This document shows positions 44,401 through 55,778 of a stretch of 64,000 nucleotides of DNA, piece after piece. Every line of letters starts with the position of its first letter. Within the stretch, counting starts at the first letter, position 1. Source of the stretch: Progne subis subis (Eukaryota; Chordata; Aves; Passeriformes; Hirundinidae). The notes below the pieces were generated by a model, which was not told where the DNA came from, searched no databases, and saw nothing but the letters and a program-made list of their open reading frames with translations. The stretch covers positions 1,683,001-1,747,000 of the forward strand of contig JAKJHU010000084.1 of assembly GCA_022316685.1 (NCBI GenBank). Reading direction: 5' to 3'. Both the position numbers and the translations under genes were made by a program.

Positions 44401-46881
44401 TTCCTTTCTTCCCTGCTCAAAGGCAAGCAGGGAGCTGACGCCGTGGAGAGATAACATTATTTAGCACGGACACCTTCCCTTTCAAACAACACTGATTTCA
44501 TGCAGAGGGTTAGACAATCTCCATTTTCATAATATTTCAATACTCCTTGTGTAATGGAATCATGCTTAGTTTAAAATCACAGCACTGGTAAATGAAACTC
44601 TCGTCTCAGTCAGTAAGAACAATGTTTGGTTTTGGCCTAGAGCAGGGAAGAGTGATTGTAGCACTTGGGAATTAATTTCAGAGGCTGTGGAATGCATTTA
44701 TACAGCCACATCCTCTTTTCCCTCAGACACCCACAAACAGCACGGTCTGTAGGGTGCAGATTTTGAAAGCATGTGTTAGCAATTGTCAGAAAATAAATGG
44801 CAGCCTAAAGGGATGATTAATTAGGAGAACAGCCAGCAAAATGGCACAAATGGCAAACATGAATAACACTTGTCTTAACAAGCATTTAGAATTTCCTTTC
44901 ATATCCTCACAGGCAGAGCCCAACAAAGATGCAGCACAGGGCCAACTTTCCAAGTCTGTATTCGCTTTGATTAGATCATTCAGAGAGTTCTTGATGCACT
45001 TTAATTCCATCAGATAGCAATATTGTCCCCTGCACAATCCAGTGCCAGAGCAGTTAAAAACTGCAAAGGTCAGAACGGGGACAGGAGGGGAAAGAATCTG
45101 GGGGGATGTGTGCCACCTACAGCCACACTGCGTCCCACAGAAAGGACAGGAAAAGGGCATTTTTTAGTGACCACGATAATCTTTTCCATGTTGGACAATT
45201 CACAGAAGGCAGAGCTACTCGACCTTGTGAATAAGGAAAAGCACATGATCCATAGGAATACCCCAATCCAACCAAATCTCAAAGAGTGAATTCCTCCCAC
45301 CAATACTGGATTACTGGTAAAATTATTCTTTGCCAGGATCTCTTACTCCCACTTAGACAAGATCATGGCGAGGAAAGGCCAGATTTGCTCCTGTCCATCT
45401 ACCAAACTGCCTTAGGCACAGCCTCCTGGAGCTGTGAGGGAGCCTTTCCTTCTCCCCAGAGTCAATTCAGACAGACACTTACTTCTGAGGCCAAGGGATG
45501 GGAGATTGCTGGCATAATATTTCTCTTAAACAGTTCAATACATCAAAGTAAGCCAATTTTTGTAGTCTTGTACTTCTGACAAGCCCCATATATTAATAAA
45601 GGGAAGCACCTGCCTGCTGCTTGAACACATCTTTGGAGTGCTCTGGTTTTATCACTCAAGTACTCAAAGTTATGTCTTGGCTGAGGATGAGTTTTGAGTA
45701 AAAAAACAAAATACAAAAAGCTGGAACAAGGCATGAGTTTTAATAGCACTTAAATTGAACAGTTTTACCTTCTAATCCCATTTATCGGGTTCTAAGACCT
45801 TTTGATCTCATCCAAGAGTTGTGATCAAACCAACTTAAAAGTATTACATAATCAAATAAATATAATATTAACTTAGATTATAATAATTAAATACAGCTTT
45901 TTTTACTCCTGAAGTGGGGGTAACAAAAAGGAGCCACCAGTATCTTTGCTGTCTAGGAATTATTGGCTGGGTAATACCTACTGGGTATCAGGAAAAAACA
46001 GCAGGGAATATTCTTAACACCCGGTTGCAGTAGAAAGCAATGTGAGTATTATAAACAAAAAAGTGGAGTGCTATGGGGTAGATATTTTACCTCATTCTCA
46101 AACTAATTTATACTGTTCCTCAAATAATCTCAGTTTTTATTCACTCCAAAGGAGTGTTTGAAAGTTTCCAGTCATTCCTTTCCAATGCAATGTTTGTCTC
46201 AAGTCAGTAGCACTCAGATACTCTGGAAAACCACTGTTTTTAAAACAATTTTAAGATTTTTCTTTTCCCAAGAAAATTCTGTATGCAAAAGCTTTGATCA
46301 TTATGCTATTGAGTCTCACTCATTGGTACCTATTTACTCAATTTTTTAAGACACAATAAAACTTTGGCCAGTTTAGCACTGCAGTAAAGAAGATGCTCCT
46401 TGCTGTTAATAAATATCCAAACGTCATTAGTATTTCCATGGTGGAAATAAACGCTTCTTTTGCTGTTAAAAGTATCTTTAACAAGATTCATGAGACCAGG
46501 AACCTGCTGCTCCCACAGCACAGCTCCTCCAGGTTGTAAAGCCATGGGGTATCCTGCTCCTGGATGGGCTATTGGAATCGATTTTCTTGTCTCAGGCCAT
46601 GGGTGCCACCACCCTCGGGGCATTTACATGACAAACAAAGGTGACAACTTGGCCAACCAGTCTGGCTGCAAAGTTACAGCGCTGTGATAACAGCCAGCTG
46701 TGATGAATGGGCTCCTGAGGGAATCAGGCTGGCTTTAAACATAAAATATTACACAATAAAAGATTTCAAGGCAAACCATGATTTAAAGAGAGGGAGAAAA
46801 TCTAATCCTGATGAGCTTGGTATGCAATAAACACACTGCGGTTTTGAGGGCTTCCCAGAGGTGCCTTCTAGCACAAAACCC
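41425..46881. other. Long single-copy, transposon-free stretch
   Basis: About 5.4 kb with no CR1 or LTR recognised, only a T13 run near 42720. It holds the candidate conserved element at 43540-43720 and similar AT-rich motif clusters at 42240-42330 and 44760-44900. A minus-strand frame of 124 codons (44786-45160) ends in one hydrophobic helix-like segment but matches no family I know. No gene supported. Confidence 0.55.
43540..43720. other. Candidate conserved non-coding element
   Basis: Contains an octamer-type 'gacaatgcaaatcaattagg' (POU plus homeodomain-like), 'ggcattgctaatcccc' (a bicoid/OTX-like TAATCC), 'gtgatcctattgatg', an inverted CCAAT box region 'aaaccaatcaggaaacc', and 'agaacgcgttatgg' with a retained MluI-type ACGCGT. 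High motif density without repeats, in the middle of a 5.4-kb transposon-free interval. Confidence 0.35.
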
Positions 46882-46884
46882 ATC

Positions 46885-47268
46885 ATGGAATCTCAGGGTA
46901 GTTTGGGAGGGAAGGGACCTTACAGCCCATCCAGTGCCACCCCCTGCCATGGGCAGGGACACCTTCCACTAGCCCAGCTTGCTCCAAGTCCTGTCCAACC
47001 TGGCCTTGGACACTTCAGGGGATCCAGGGACAGCCGCAGCTTCTCTGGGCACCCTGTGCCAGGGTATCACCACCCTCACAGGGAACAATTCCCTCTCAAT
47101 ATTCCACCTAAACCTACCCTCCTGCAACTGAAAGCCATTCCCCCTTGTCCTGTCCCTCCATCCCTTGTCCCCAGTCCCTCTCCAGCTCTCCTGGAACCCC
47201 TTCAGGCACTGGAAGGTGCTCTAAGGTCTCCCCAGAGACCTCTCCAGGCTGAACAGCCCCAGAAACTT
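46885..47268 (-). mobile_element. CR1 LINE 3' fragment, about 385 bp (antisense)
   Basis: Reverse-complement CR1: 'tttgggagggaagggacctt', 'ccaccccctgccatgggcag', 'ggacaccttccactagccca', 'gtccaacctggccttggaca', 'gccgcagcttctctgggcac', 'attccacctaaacctaccct', 'cccccttgtcctgtccctcc' and 'gacctctccaggctgaacag'. One of the most complete tails here. A plus-strand frame of 171 codons starting at 46861 is CR1 read on its wrong strand. Confidence 0.96.
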
Positions 47269-48460
47269 AAGGCGTATGGGATGAATACAACTAAAAAGAG
47301 AAACGAAAAAATATCAACCAAACACCTGAAAAAGAGAAGCAAAGGATTCCTTCAAAGTGTGTTTTCATTACTGTGAACACACAGAAAGGATTTCACACTG
47401 TCTCGATTCATTTGAAGGGGAGACAGTCAGGTCTGGAGTTTTTTTAAGGGAACATAATAAAGTACATATATATAACCTTGTTCTGCCTTTCACAGGATCT
47501 GAAGGGCAAAGACCTTGTGAAATAAAGAGAAATGTGAAGCAATCACTCTACAGCAACGACCTCAGATAGTGCTCTTTATTCATTTGGGGTTTTCTATTAT
47601 TTTCTATAATGAGTCTTACAGTGTCTAAATGAAACATTGTTTCGAATCTTATGGTATTAATGAGAAAAGCAGTCACCGGCACTGGAAGCCTTCTGCCACC
47701 AAGCAAAGACTCAGAATTTTCACAGTGATTCTAGCTAGGTCTCATTACCTGAAAGAAGGCACTGGGTAAGGTTTCACTTCTCTGAAATCCTGACCCCTGC
47801 AAGGCCCTTGGAGGAAGCAGAGCCCAAAGGAGCTGAGCCACCCTCACAGCTGAGATGTGGAACTCACAGTGCTGCTCAGGCCTCCTGCTTCCCCAAACCA
47901 GAAGTTACAGGAAGAAGTTGTCCTGGAACGAAATCCTGATGGGGGATGCATGGAGGAGTTTGGGTGGTTTGATTTTTCTGGGACCTTTATGTCTGCAGCG
48001 GAACAAACCTGTGCTTAGCACAGTGTTATATTTAGCTCCAAAACAATGCAGTGCACAGCCTTTGGGTCTTTCACAACAGAAAAGTCTGTAATTTAATTCC
48101 AAAGACTGCAATTGCCAGAGCTGCAGTGAGCTGAAACCATTCCAGCAACCAGAGCTAATCCTGTAAAAAACATGGAATATAAAAATAGCAGCCCTTCAGA
48201 TGAAGGGAAAGTCAGTGCAGAGAGAGCAGGCTACTGCTTTACAGGCATTTTATTACAACACTGTTGTAGAGCAGTGGCTTCATTTCTGCATCAATACCAG
48301 CACAAATTGATGAAATCTAGAGGTCTGATAAATCAAAACATATTCTGTATGAAACACACCAAAGACAGGAGGGGTTGGATAGAGATCAGAAAATCCACAG
48401 TTCACCTGACTACCCAAAAACGCATTTAGATCAAGCCTAAACATGATATGTGAATTTCAT
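47269..48460. other. Single-copy DNA, nothing recognised
   Basis: About 1.2 kb. Frames at 47855-48111 on both strands lack domains. No transposon recognised. Confidence 0.55.
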
Positions 48461-48494
48461 TTTGTTTTATTTTATTTTATTTTATTTTATTTTT
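48461..48494 (+). repeat. (TTTTA)n microsatellite
   Basis: About six TTTTA units, the first with a G. Short pentanucleotide array. Confidence 0.93.
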
Positions 48495-49060
48495 CACAAA
48501 AGAGATCTGAAACCCCTTGTGGACACTGGTCTTTAGCTGAAAACACCACCACCATCCTTTGGTGCCTCTTTACCCGTCTTAGCTTTCTATGCAATTTTCC
48601 TGGAACTGTAAACACAAGGAAAAGAAAGAGCATGTAATAGTTATTCAAATATCAATGAAAAATAGTCTATCCTAAAATCCAGGATTTTTCCTTGCACTGG
48701 AATCTGTCCGAATTGTAAACACAGAGTTACAGTCACAGTTTTTTGAATTTTGTTGCTTATATTTTGCATGTATAAGGATTCCATAATTCCTGTATCCTTG
48801 GAGTCCATGAGAGTTTTCCAAAGAAAGAAATAGTTCCAATGAATTTATAACACTGACTTGATATGAAAGACACAAAAACAATGACCAGGCTGCCATAGAG
48901 GAGAAGACGAAGAAGAGGAGCCTTAAAAACTAAAGGAATAAAATCACAGCTGTTGCAGACACACGGGGCACGGCTCATAGTTTTTAATGCTACATGTGCA
49001 CAAGGCTAGGTGCTTTCACCCAAAAGTCAACATAAGACATTCTGTCCAGATGAAAAAGTC
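48495..49060. other. Single-copy DNA, nothing recognised
   Basis: AT-leaning spacer with overlapping minus-strand frames (48672-48978) that lack a recognisable domain. Confidence 0.5.
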
Positions 49061-49079
49061 TTTTTTTTTTTTTTTTTTT
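49061..49079 (-). repeat. Poly(T) run, 19 nt
   Basis: Uninterrupted T19. No adjacent retrocopy on the minus strand is recognised. Confidence 0.9.
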
Positions 49080-49904
49080 AAAGTATTAAGGAACAATGAA
49101 TCATTTCCTAAAGAAGCATTTCTGCTTGGAAAAAGCAGGGAAAGATTCAGAATACTCTTCATGAATGTAGGATTTAACAAATTCCTCCATTATGTCCTTT
49201 ATAGACTCTCCTAAAAAAACAAGTAGTTTCCATGTGACAAGTCACTCAATTCATCAATGAAGGAATTAATTTTGCAGTATAAACTGTATTTAACAGCCTA
49301 ACCTCCTCTGAACTGTATTTTCCATCAAAAATAAACCCTCCTTGGTACAAGGCATAGGTTTCTGTGACCCCCTTAGTGCTGTGCTGAGCTCTTCAGGAAA
49401 ATAAGTGGACCAAAGGTCTCATGCTTTTACAGGGAGGCGGTAGAGTACAGTACCTTCAAAATTAGCTGTGCTCTAAGTGAGGGAAGATGACCCCAGGAAC
49501 CCTTCTGAGATAAAGAATTGGAGTTAATAGAAATAATAAAATTATTCCGTTTAACAGAATAATAAATAAAACAACTTATTTTACTAACTAAAGAGTAAGC
49601 TCAAATATAAGACATAAATAATTGAATAAAGTGAAATTCCATTATTCTGAGAAGCAGCTACAAAATTATGTGCTCTTTGAAGTACAAAATTGAGCTTTAC
49701 TACATGAAACGACTCCATTTTTCATGTAGGCCACAAATCATATTCCTAAGTACCTAAGACAGGTGACAACAAATTAGGTTCCCACTCACAGGAAAACTTG
49801 CTCTCCCTTCTCTACAGCAGCAGGAGCCCGTTTTCAAATGCTTTGTTTTCAGCACATATTTAAAGCCCATTTATGGGTAAGTTGGGAAAGAATATATGAG
49901 CTTA
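49080..49904. other. AT-rich single-copy DNA
   Basis: 49510-49690 is strongly AT-rich with repeated 'aataataaa'-type words. No gene or transposon recognised. Confidence 0.55.
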
Positions 49905-50088
49905 AAAAAGAGCATTGGAGAAGAGCAGGGAGGTGGTGGAGTCCCCATTCCTGGAGGTGTCCAAGGAAAAAGTGGACGTGGCACTTGGTGATTTGGTTGG
50001 GTTGACGAGGTGGGGATGGGTCACGGGTTGGACTCGATGGTCTGGGAGGGCTTTTTCCAGCCTCAGTGGTTCTGGGGCTCTGTGTCTT
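49905..50088 (+). mobile_element. CR1 LINE 3' end with last ORF2 codons (sense)
   Basis: Starts in the last codons of ORF2 (plus-strand reading 'SREVVESPFLEVSKEKVDVALGDLV'). It then runs through 'ggttggactcgatggtctgg', 'gagggctttttccagcctca' and 'gtggttctggggctctgtg'. The same ORF2 ending is present on the minus strand at 20640-20700, so the two copies are related. Confidence 0.93.
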
Positions 50089-51440
50089 AGGGCAGAGTTT
50101 GGGGTTTGGGAAAGTGCCATCCCAGGGCATGCTGTGCAGGCCTCCTGGCAGCTCTGTGAGCCCCAGCCGGGCGGTGATGTCTCGTGGTGCGGACGCAGCC
50201 CCAGGAGCCCCAAAGCTCCTTCGCCTTCCCAAACGCAAACCCCGAGGGGCGTCAGGAACACAACTGCCTGCTCAAATCATGTCTGCTCCACTGAGCCCAC
50301 AGCCTCTCCCTGCTGGGGAGGCTCCCCCAGCCCATGGCCTCGTTTAGCAAAGGTCATTGTGGGTACCAACCTCTGCTCGCAATGGGATTGACACAATTCC
50401 ATAAAACTGTGGGTTTATTCCCATCCCTGAGCACACAGCTGCCTGAAACACCATCCAGGAAAAAATGCTCTGGGATATTTTTCAATCCTCTCAAGCAATG
50501 CTCCCCTGACAGTCAAGAAAATAACCTGAACCCTTGAAGTTACTGTCTTCCCCCTGGTTTTCTGAATATTTTATAAGAATTCCATAACAAAATAGGAAAT
50601 ATCTGTGCATAAAGAATTGGGGTATTGATTTAGTTCCCATAGTTATAAAATATAAACGAGGTACCAAAGAACAACCGTTCTCAACCTTTCAGTTGTTCTA
50701 TTTTGTATTCCATTTCATGTTCACAGCCTGATACAACATTTATTTATATCATTGGCAGCAATCTTTGCTGTATCCTGGGAGTTCATTATGGGAGTTTTCA
50801 GGATACCTGCTATAAAAACTTTTCTCCTGGATTCATAAGTCACTAACAAAATGGCAGTGATGAGTTGAATCATGATTTGTACATGTTTTGAATGTCCAAA
50901 AAATATTATTTATCGGTTTTCTATGAGGAGCAAACAGCATACAGTACCTCACAGGCTTAGAGTGAGGATGTTTGATGTAGCTTTGCTGCTTTTAAAAAGG
51001 AAAAGTTTTCAAAGTACTAAAACAGCATATAAATGCAATAAAAACTAAACAAAACAAAACATAGAGTTGACAGATGTTCTATGTGCTAAAACCTACTGGC
51101 TACATTCCTTTCTGGGGAGGTCAGTAAAATTACTGTGTGCAATTAATTTGCTTCTTCTACCAACCCTCTTATTTTGAGTATACATCTTGTAACTCATGAG
51201 TTCAGCTCCTGGAGCTGCTGAAACCAGGATTGGCAGCCTCAGCCCTTCTGTCTCACAGCTATCCATCCATCCAAGTTCCTATTGGGAAAATAACAGAACA
51301 TGTGAGCAAATCCACAGCAGGATGAACACCTCGGGAGACGCCACCACGTCCTGCCCCATCACCTGCCAGGAGTGGGAACCTCCACCCACCTTCACACCAA
51401 GCTCCCCTGGTTTTCCTTGCTCTCCCTTTACAGGATTTCC
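50089..51440. other. Single-copy DNA with a small CpG cluster
   Basis: About ten CpGs lie in 50160-50265 ('agccgggcggtgatgtctcg', 'ggtgcggacgcagcc'), just after the CR1 end. The rest (50300-51190) is AT-rich. Opposite-strand frames over 49849-50391 are not supported. Confidence 0.5.
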
Positions 51441-51577
51441 GCCCCCGCCCCCCGGTTGGGTTGGGTTGGTTTGGTTTTTTTTCTTGTTGTTGTTGGGGTT
51501 TTTGTTTGTTTATTTTTGTTTGGTTTTGTTTGTTTTGGGTTTTTGTTTTGTTTTGTTTGTTTGTTTGTTTGTTTGCT
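51441..51577 (-). repeat. C-run followed by a T/G-rich degenerate tract
   Basis: Begins with 'gcccccgccccccggttggg', passes into 'ttgggttggtttgg', then about 100 nt of (TTTG)n and (TTTTG)n units. The complement is a CAAAA-type tract like those at 16.7, 20.2 and 40.7 kb. A plus-strand frame of 182 codons (51196-51744) crosses it and is not a gene. Confidence 0.9.
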
Positions 51578-51839
51578 TTAAACATTATCTTCTCCAGTTG
51601 TCTCCTCAGCATCCAGGGAGGCACAAGGCTGTAGTGCTGGGATGTAGGACTGGGAGGCTGCATGGACAGAAAGCAGTGATATCAAATCCTTCCTTCCACT
51701 TTCTAGTCCCAGCAATACTTTTTGTCCCACTCGATCCTCACTGAATTCTTCTAGATCTTTCAAGCTCCAGTTTCCCCCTGCCCCTTCCTGACTCATCCCT
51801 CAGCATCCCTTTCCAGGGGATTTTCTTGTTGGTCCAGCA
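51578..51839. other. Single-copy spacer
   Basis: Nothing recognised between the T/G tract and the LTR-like patch. Confidence 0.45.
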
Positions 51840-52095
51840 AAGCTGAATTTTGCCTGGGTGCTGAGTGCTCCTAGACAAGGTTTCTCACGACCACTTGACA
51901 CACAAAAAGCAAGTTTAATTGGAAAGCTCTTTGTGCAGTTCTTTGTGCAAGGCTCCTAAAGCCCAAGTCCTGCCTCCTAATCCTGCCCATACAGCTTGGC
52001 AATATTTATCTATTCACAATAGGCATATTTATCTATCCATAATGGGAAAAAATGCAAAAGGAAAAGTCCTATGTGATTAGGCCTGTCAGTAGGAA
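51840..52095 (-). mobile_element. LTR-like fragment (minus orientation), boundaries uncertain
   Basis: On the minus strand this reads like the U3-R-U5 part of a retroviral LTR: an AT-rich promoter-like section, an AATTAAA poly(A)-signal variant (complement of 'tttaatt' near 51915), then a CpG-containing 'caagtggtcgtgagaaacct' and a CA-rich end near 51851. Two diverged copies of a 24-bp unit ('atttatctattcacaatagg' and 'atttatctatccataatggg') lie near 52004-52046. I could not find a matching target duplication, so the call is tentative. Confidence 0.45.
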
Positions 52096-53449
52096 AAGGC
52101 TGTGCTGTGCTTTAAAAATTGCCAAAATAAGTGTAGTTGCCAGGATGAATCCTTTTAATGAGCAACACCCACCTCGCAGTGAATTTCTTCACTAAAACTG
52201 CTGAAAATGTACCAAGGTACAGAAAGAAGGGAAAGGGAAAACTGTGGAATTCTGAGGGAAGCACGGGAATGCCCCTCAGGAGGGTCAGTGACTCACTGCT
52301 CTCTCCCCTTCCCACAGACTTTTCTGAGAGTATCAGTAAAGTTAAAATACCCCAAACACTGGATCCTGTTTAACACAGGAACAGCTGAGGATGTTACATT
52401 ACTACAGGCTGACACTGGAACAAAAGCAAAATCAAGGACAGAAAAAGAGCAAAACTAGGCCATTCAAAGCCTGAATGAATCACATTTTCTTTGGCTAAAG
52501 CAATGCTTAACTCCAGTTTAATGCTACTATGAGCAAAAAGAAGATAAACTGGTACCTTTTCAACAAATAAAAATAACAACCAATATTAAGCTCTCAATTT
52601 GTAGTCACTTGTGCTGTATGGCGTACGTCGAAGCCAGAGAACAAGATGAATGTTCAATCATATTTTAGCACAACTGGAGACAGCTGATGGAAATCGAGGA
52701 TCTGATCCAGCAGACAAAAGAGAAAGTGGCAGATTCTGATTTTCTTTCTGGAAGTTAACATCTCACTTTGGCTCCTCTTAAACAAGGAGAGATGGAAAAG
52801 CACGTCAAGTCTATTAAGCTTTTGTGCACAGAAACATTGCAATCCAAAATGTCTGTGCCCTCAATTGCTGAAAATGTCAGAAAACTGTCAGGTTTTATGG
52901 CTGCTGGAAAACAAAACAATAATAATAGAGCTTCTGCAAGATCTGATTTCCATCTGACATGCTGATAAGGCAGGCTGAACAGAAATGAGACCAGCCTAGA
53001 AATGACAAGGGAACAGCACATTCTGCCACTCACTGAGCTTGGCAACAACCCACAGCCCTCCTCAGAGTTATTAAGCTGATGATTTAATTCATAGAACCAA
53101 AATACTTTCCAAGCTATCCTTTTGAAAGAGTCCTGTCCAGCTTGTTTCACTGATGAAGGTGTTCTTCAGAGGCCTAAAATGGCGTGGCTGTGATTTTTTT
53201 TGCTTTTTTAAATGTCATGTGTCATATTATTGCTGTTCTAATGTTTTTCATGTTAATATTTTAATTTTTATTTCAGATAATTTGGAAATACTCTTGGAAA
53301 TTTCAAATACAATGCCCATGGGACAAGCTTCTGCTTGAGTTTCATTTTATTTTTGGCAGAAAAACATACAAATAAATAAAAATAAATCATATGGGTTTGA
53401 GCCCTAAGCTTAATACCTCTGAGAAATGTGTGATGGAGGGTTTTTCACA
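52096..53449. other. Single-copy DNA, nothing recognised
   Basis: About 1.35 kb. Frames at 52158-52458 (plus) and 52755-53150 (minus, 131 codons) have no domain features. No transposon recognised. Confidence 0.55.
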
Positions 53450-53582
53450 CATTGCCAGAGTTCCAGAGACATTTGGACAATGCTGCCAGACACAGGGTGG
53501 GATTGTTGGGGTGTCTGTGCAGGGTTGGACTGGGAGATCCTGGCGGGTGCCTTCCAGCTCGCGATATTCCATGATTCCATGA
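53450..53582 (+). mobile_element. CR1 LINE 3' end, third tail type (sense)
   Basis: Reads 'gacatttggacaatgctgcc', 'agacacagggtgggattgtt', 'ggggtgtctgtgcagggttg', 'gactgggagatcctggcggg', 'tgccttccagctcgcgatat' and 'tccatgattccat'. It is the CR1 variant with the 'ggtgtctgtgcaggg' tail, which differs from the other tails here. Confidence 0.93.
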
Positions 53583-54087
53583 AAACATAAAAGGAAGGCA
53601 GATGGTTTTTTTTCAAAAGTGCTCTACAAGGAGAGAGAGAAAGAGAAGCAATTCAGCACGTTGCAAGTGGTTTTGAACCCTATACTTTGAGAACAGCACA
53701 AGAAAATCTTCCCCTTGGTAGGAAATCCTTGTCTGGCAGATGCAGGATGCTGTGCAGGATGCATTGCAGCGCCCTGAGCAGCACTGGGGAGTGGGACAGG
53801 CTCAGGCTGCAGATGGAGCAGCAGAGGCTGAAGGGTCAGAGGTGCCTGAATCACAGGCATGGGATCCAGATCCGGGCTCTGGCTGTTCCCAAAGGATTAT
53901 CCTGGAACAATGCTGTCCCTGAACAAATCCTTAACAATAGAAATGCACCCCAGACACCTGCAGTTACACCTCCATACCCACCCCAAAACCTGGACGCCAA
54001 GAGATAAGCGCCACGGGCCAGGTAACACCAACCTCTCCTGACCTGAGGGGTCTGGAACAGACCCAGGTATCAGAGAGGATTGAATGT
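53583..54087. other. Single-copy DNA, nothing recognised
   Basis: Contains a short purine run (gagagagagaaagagaag) near 53630 and a local repeat of 'tgcaggatgc' near 53741-53762. No gene recognised. Confidence 0.5.
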
Positions 54088-54262
54088 CTTTAAACTGACA
54101 GAGAGTGGGTTTGGATGGGATATTAGGAAGAATTTATTCCCTGTGAGGGTGGTGAGCCCCTGGCACAGGGTGCCCAGAGAACCTGTGGCTGCCCCTGAAT
54201 CCCTGGAAGTGTCCAAGGACAGGGTTTGGAGCAACCTGGGCTAGTGGAAGGCGTCCCTGCAG
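54088..54262 (+). mobile_element. CR1 LINE tail lacking its last block (sense)
   Basis: Contains 'taaactgacagagagtgggt', 'ttggatgggatattaggaag', 'ccctgtgagggtggtgagcc', 'ggcacagggtgcccagagaa', 'gcaacctgggctagtggaag' and 'gcgtccctgc', then leaves the consensus abruptly before the 'catggcagggggtgg' block. The 3' end is therefore missing, probably by a later deletion. Confidence 0.93.
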
Positions 54263-55704
54263 GCATTTACTTTGGAAGGAGTAGAAATAGGCAATGGTTT
54301 CATTCTCTGCCCTCACAACAGAAGAGATTGTATAAAATTAATAATTTCATTAAAAAGCAAAACTAAACCAGCCACCAGAGTCTTCCCTCACTCAACAGGG
54401 TAAATTGTACATCACGGAAAAGGAACCTTGCATCGTGTTTCCTTAAGCATGTTCTGCTAATTGCTTAAATAAGAAGGACTAAAACACTTTCAAAGAGGTT
54501 TTCTCCCCTCCTGATTTTCATTTTAAGGAGTAAATTAAAAGTCAATATTCACATCTAGCAGCACAACAAACATTTTGCTGTGTGCACAGCTTGGAAAGGC
54601 TCTCAGTGGGCTGCAGCACACAGGATTTGCCTTTCAGATGAGGATTTTGTGGTTGTTGGAATATATCCTTTAATAGAGTTAGAAAGAATGCTTCAATTAT
54701 TTGTCAGTCATGATTAGCCCTGACACAACTATGCAATCAACAAGCTAACAAGTTCAGCATATTCAGTGCTGTATTATAACCAGAACTGCTTAAGCAATTT
54801 AAGTAATACATTGCCTGAATACCTTCATTAAAGGTGAAACAGTCAAATTTTCATTTTTGTCTATTATAGACTCTGTTTAACCATGTTCATTTACAAACCC
54901 AGCCATGCTACTTCTAATATCAGCAGAAATAAATTCATGTTCAGTAAAAGCTACTAGCCTCCACGGGGAAGTAACTGAGGGTGTAAAAAGTGTTTTTATA
55001 CTAATCTGAAGTCTTGGCTGAGGTTAAAACAGTCCATTAAATCAATTTGGTGCCTCTTTGTCAAGAAAAATCTGAACCCAGAAGCCTCCTCTGAAGGGCA
55101 GCCAGAGCATGGGTCTTTGTGTGAATTCTGTCGCTTGCGCTGAGTGCTTTGGTCACTGTACAATGACAAAAGATGAACCACTGAAGGGACCCAACCTCTT
55201 AGCTGTAACTACATAGCAATTTCAGCTAGAAATTAAATGAGAAAATAATAAGATAGCATTGAGAGCACAGGGAAATCAGACTAAATTAGTCTTCCCAAGG
55301 AGTTATTAAGCAAAGAGGTAAGGTCAGGTGAGCTGTTGCTGACCAGAACAATAGCAAGGAACTCTGAAAACCATGCAACAGCACAGCTCAAGGCTGGTGG
55401 CAACACAAAGGTAGCATTATGTGCTAATAAATTGTCAGGACAAGCAATTATATCATGTCACAGAGAGAAAGGATTACAACGAGCCCTGAGATTTCAGGCC
55501 TTTTGAATTCCATGATAAGAGCTAAGCCAAGTTCCACAAGCATGAGTGGGTGTCATGTATCAGCAATGACCCAGCAAAAACACCATCACTGGGCTGCCTT
55601 GGACTCCAGAAACTGCAGCTGCAGATCCTGATGTGCTATGCTGAGACCATCAGGCTGCGTTTGTAGCCTGTGCGCCCAAGGGCAGATTGGGGGTTTCATT
55701 ACAA
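54263..55704. other. Single-copy DNA, nothing recognised
   Basis: About 1.4 kb of AT-leaning, repeat-poor DNA. No gene recognised. Confidence 0.55.
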
Positions 55705-55778
55705 AATCATAAAAGCTCAGAACAGTTTGGTTGGAAGGGACCTTAAACCCACTCAGTTCCAGCCCCTGTGATACACAG
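55705..55778 (-). mobile_element. CR1 LINE 3' end stub (antisense)
   Basis: Reverse-complement CR1 end: 'aaatcataaaagctcagaac', 'agtttggttggaagggacct' and 'taaacccactcagttccagc', then lost. Short and diverged. Confidence 0.82.

Noticed and set aside
46861..47376. 171-codon plus-strand frame
   Set aside because: Most of it lies in an antisense CR1 tail, and the translation is the reverse reading of CR1.
51196..51744. 182-codon plus-strand frame with an apparent membrane segment
   Set aside because: The hydrophobic part is the translation of a (TTTG)n tract.
52755..53150. 131-codon minus-strand frame as a gene
   Set aside because: No recognisable domain. Several hydrophobic stretches arise from AT-rich sequence, and there is no supporting signal.
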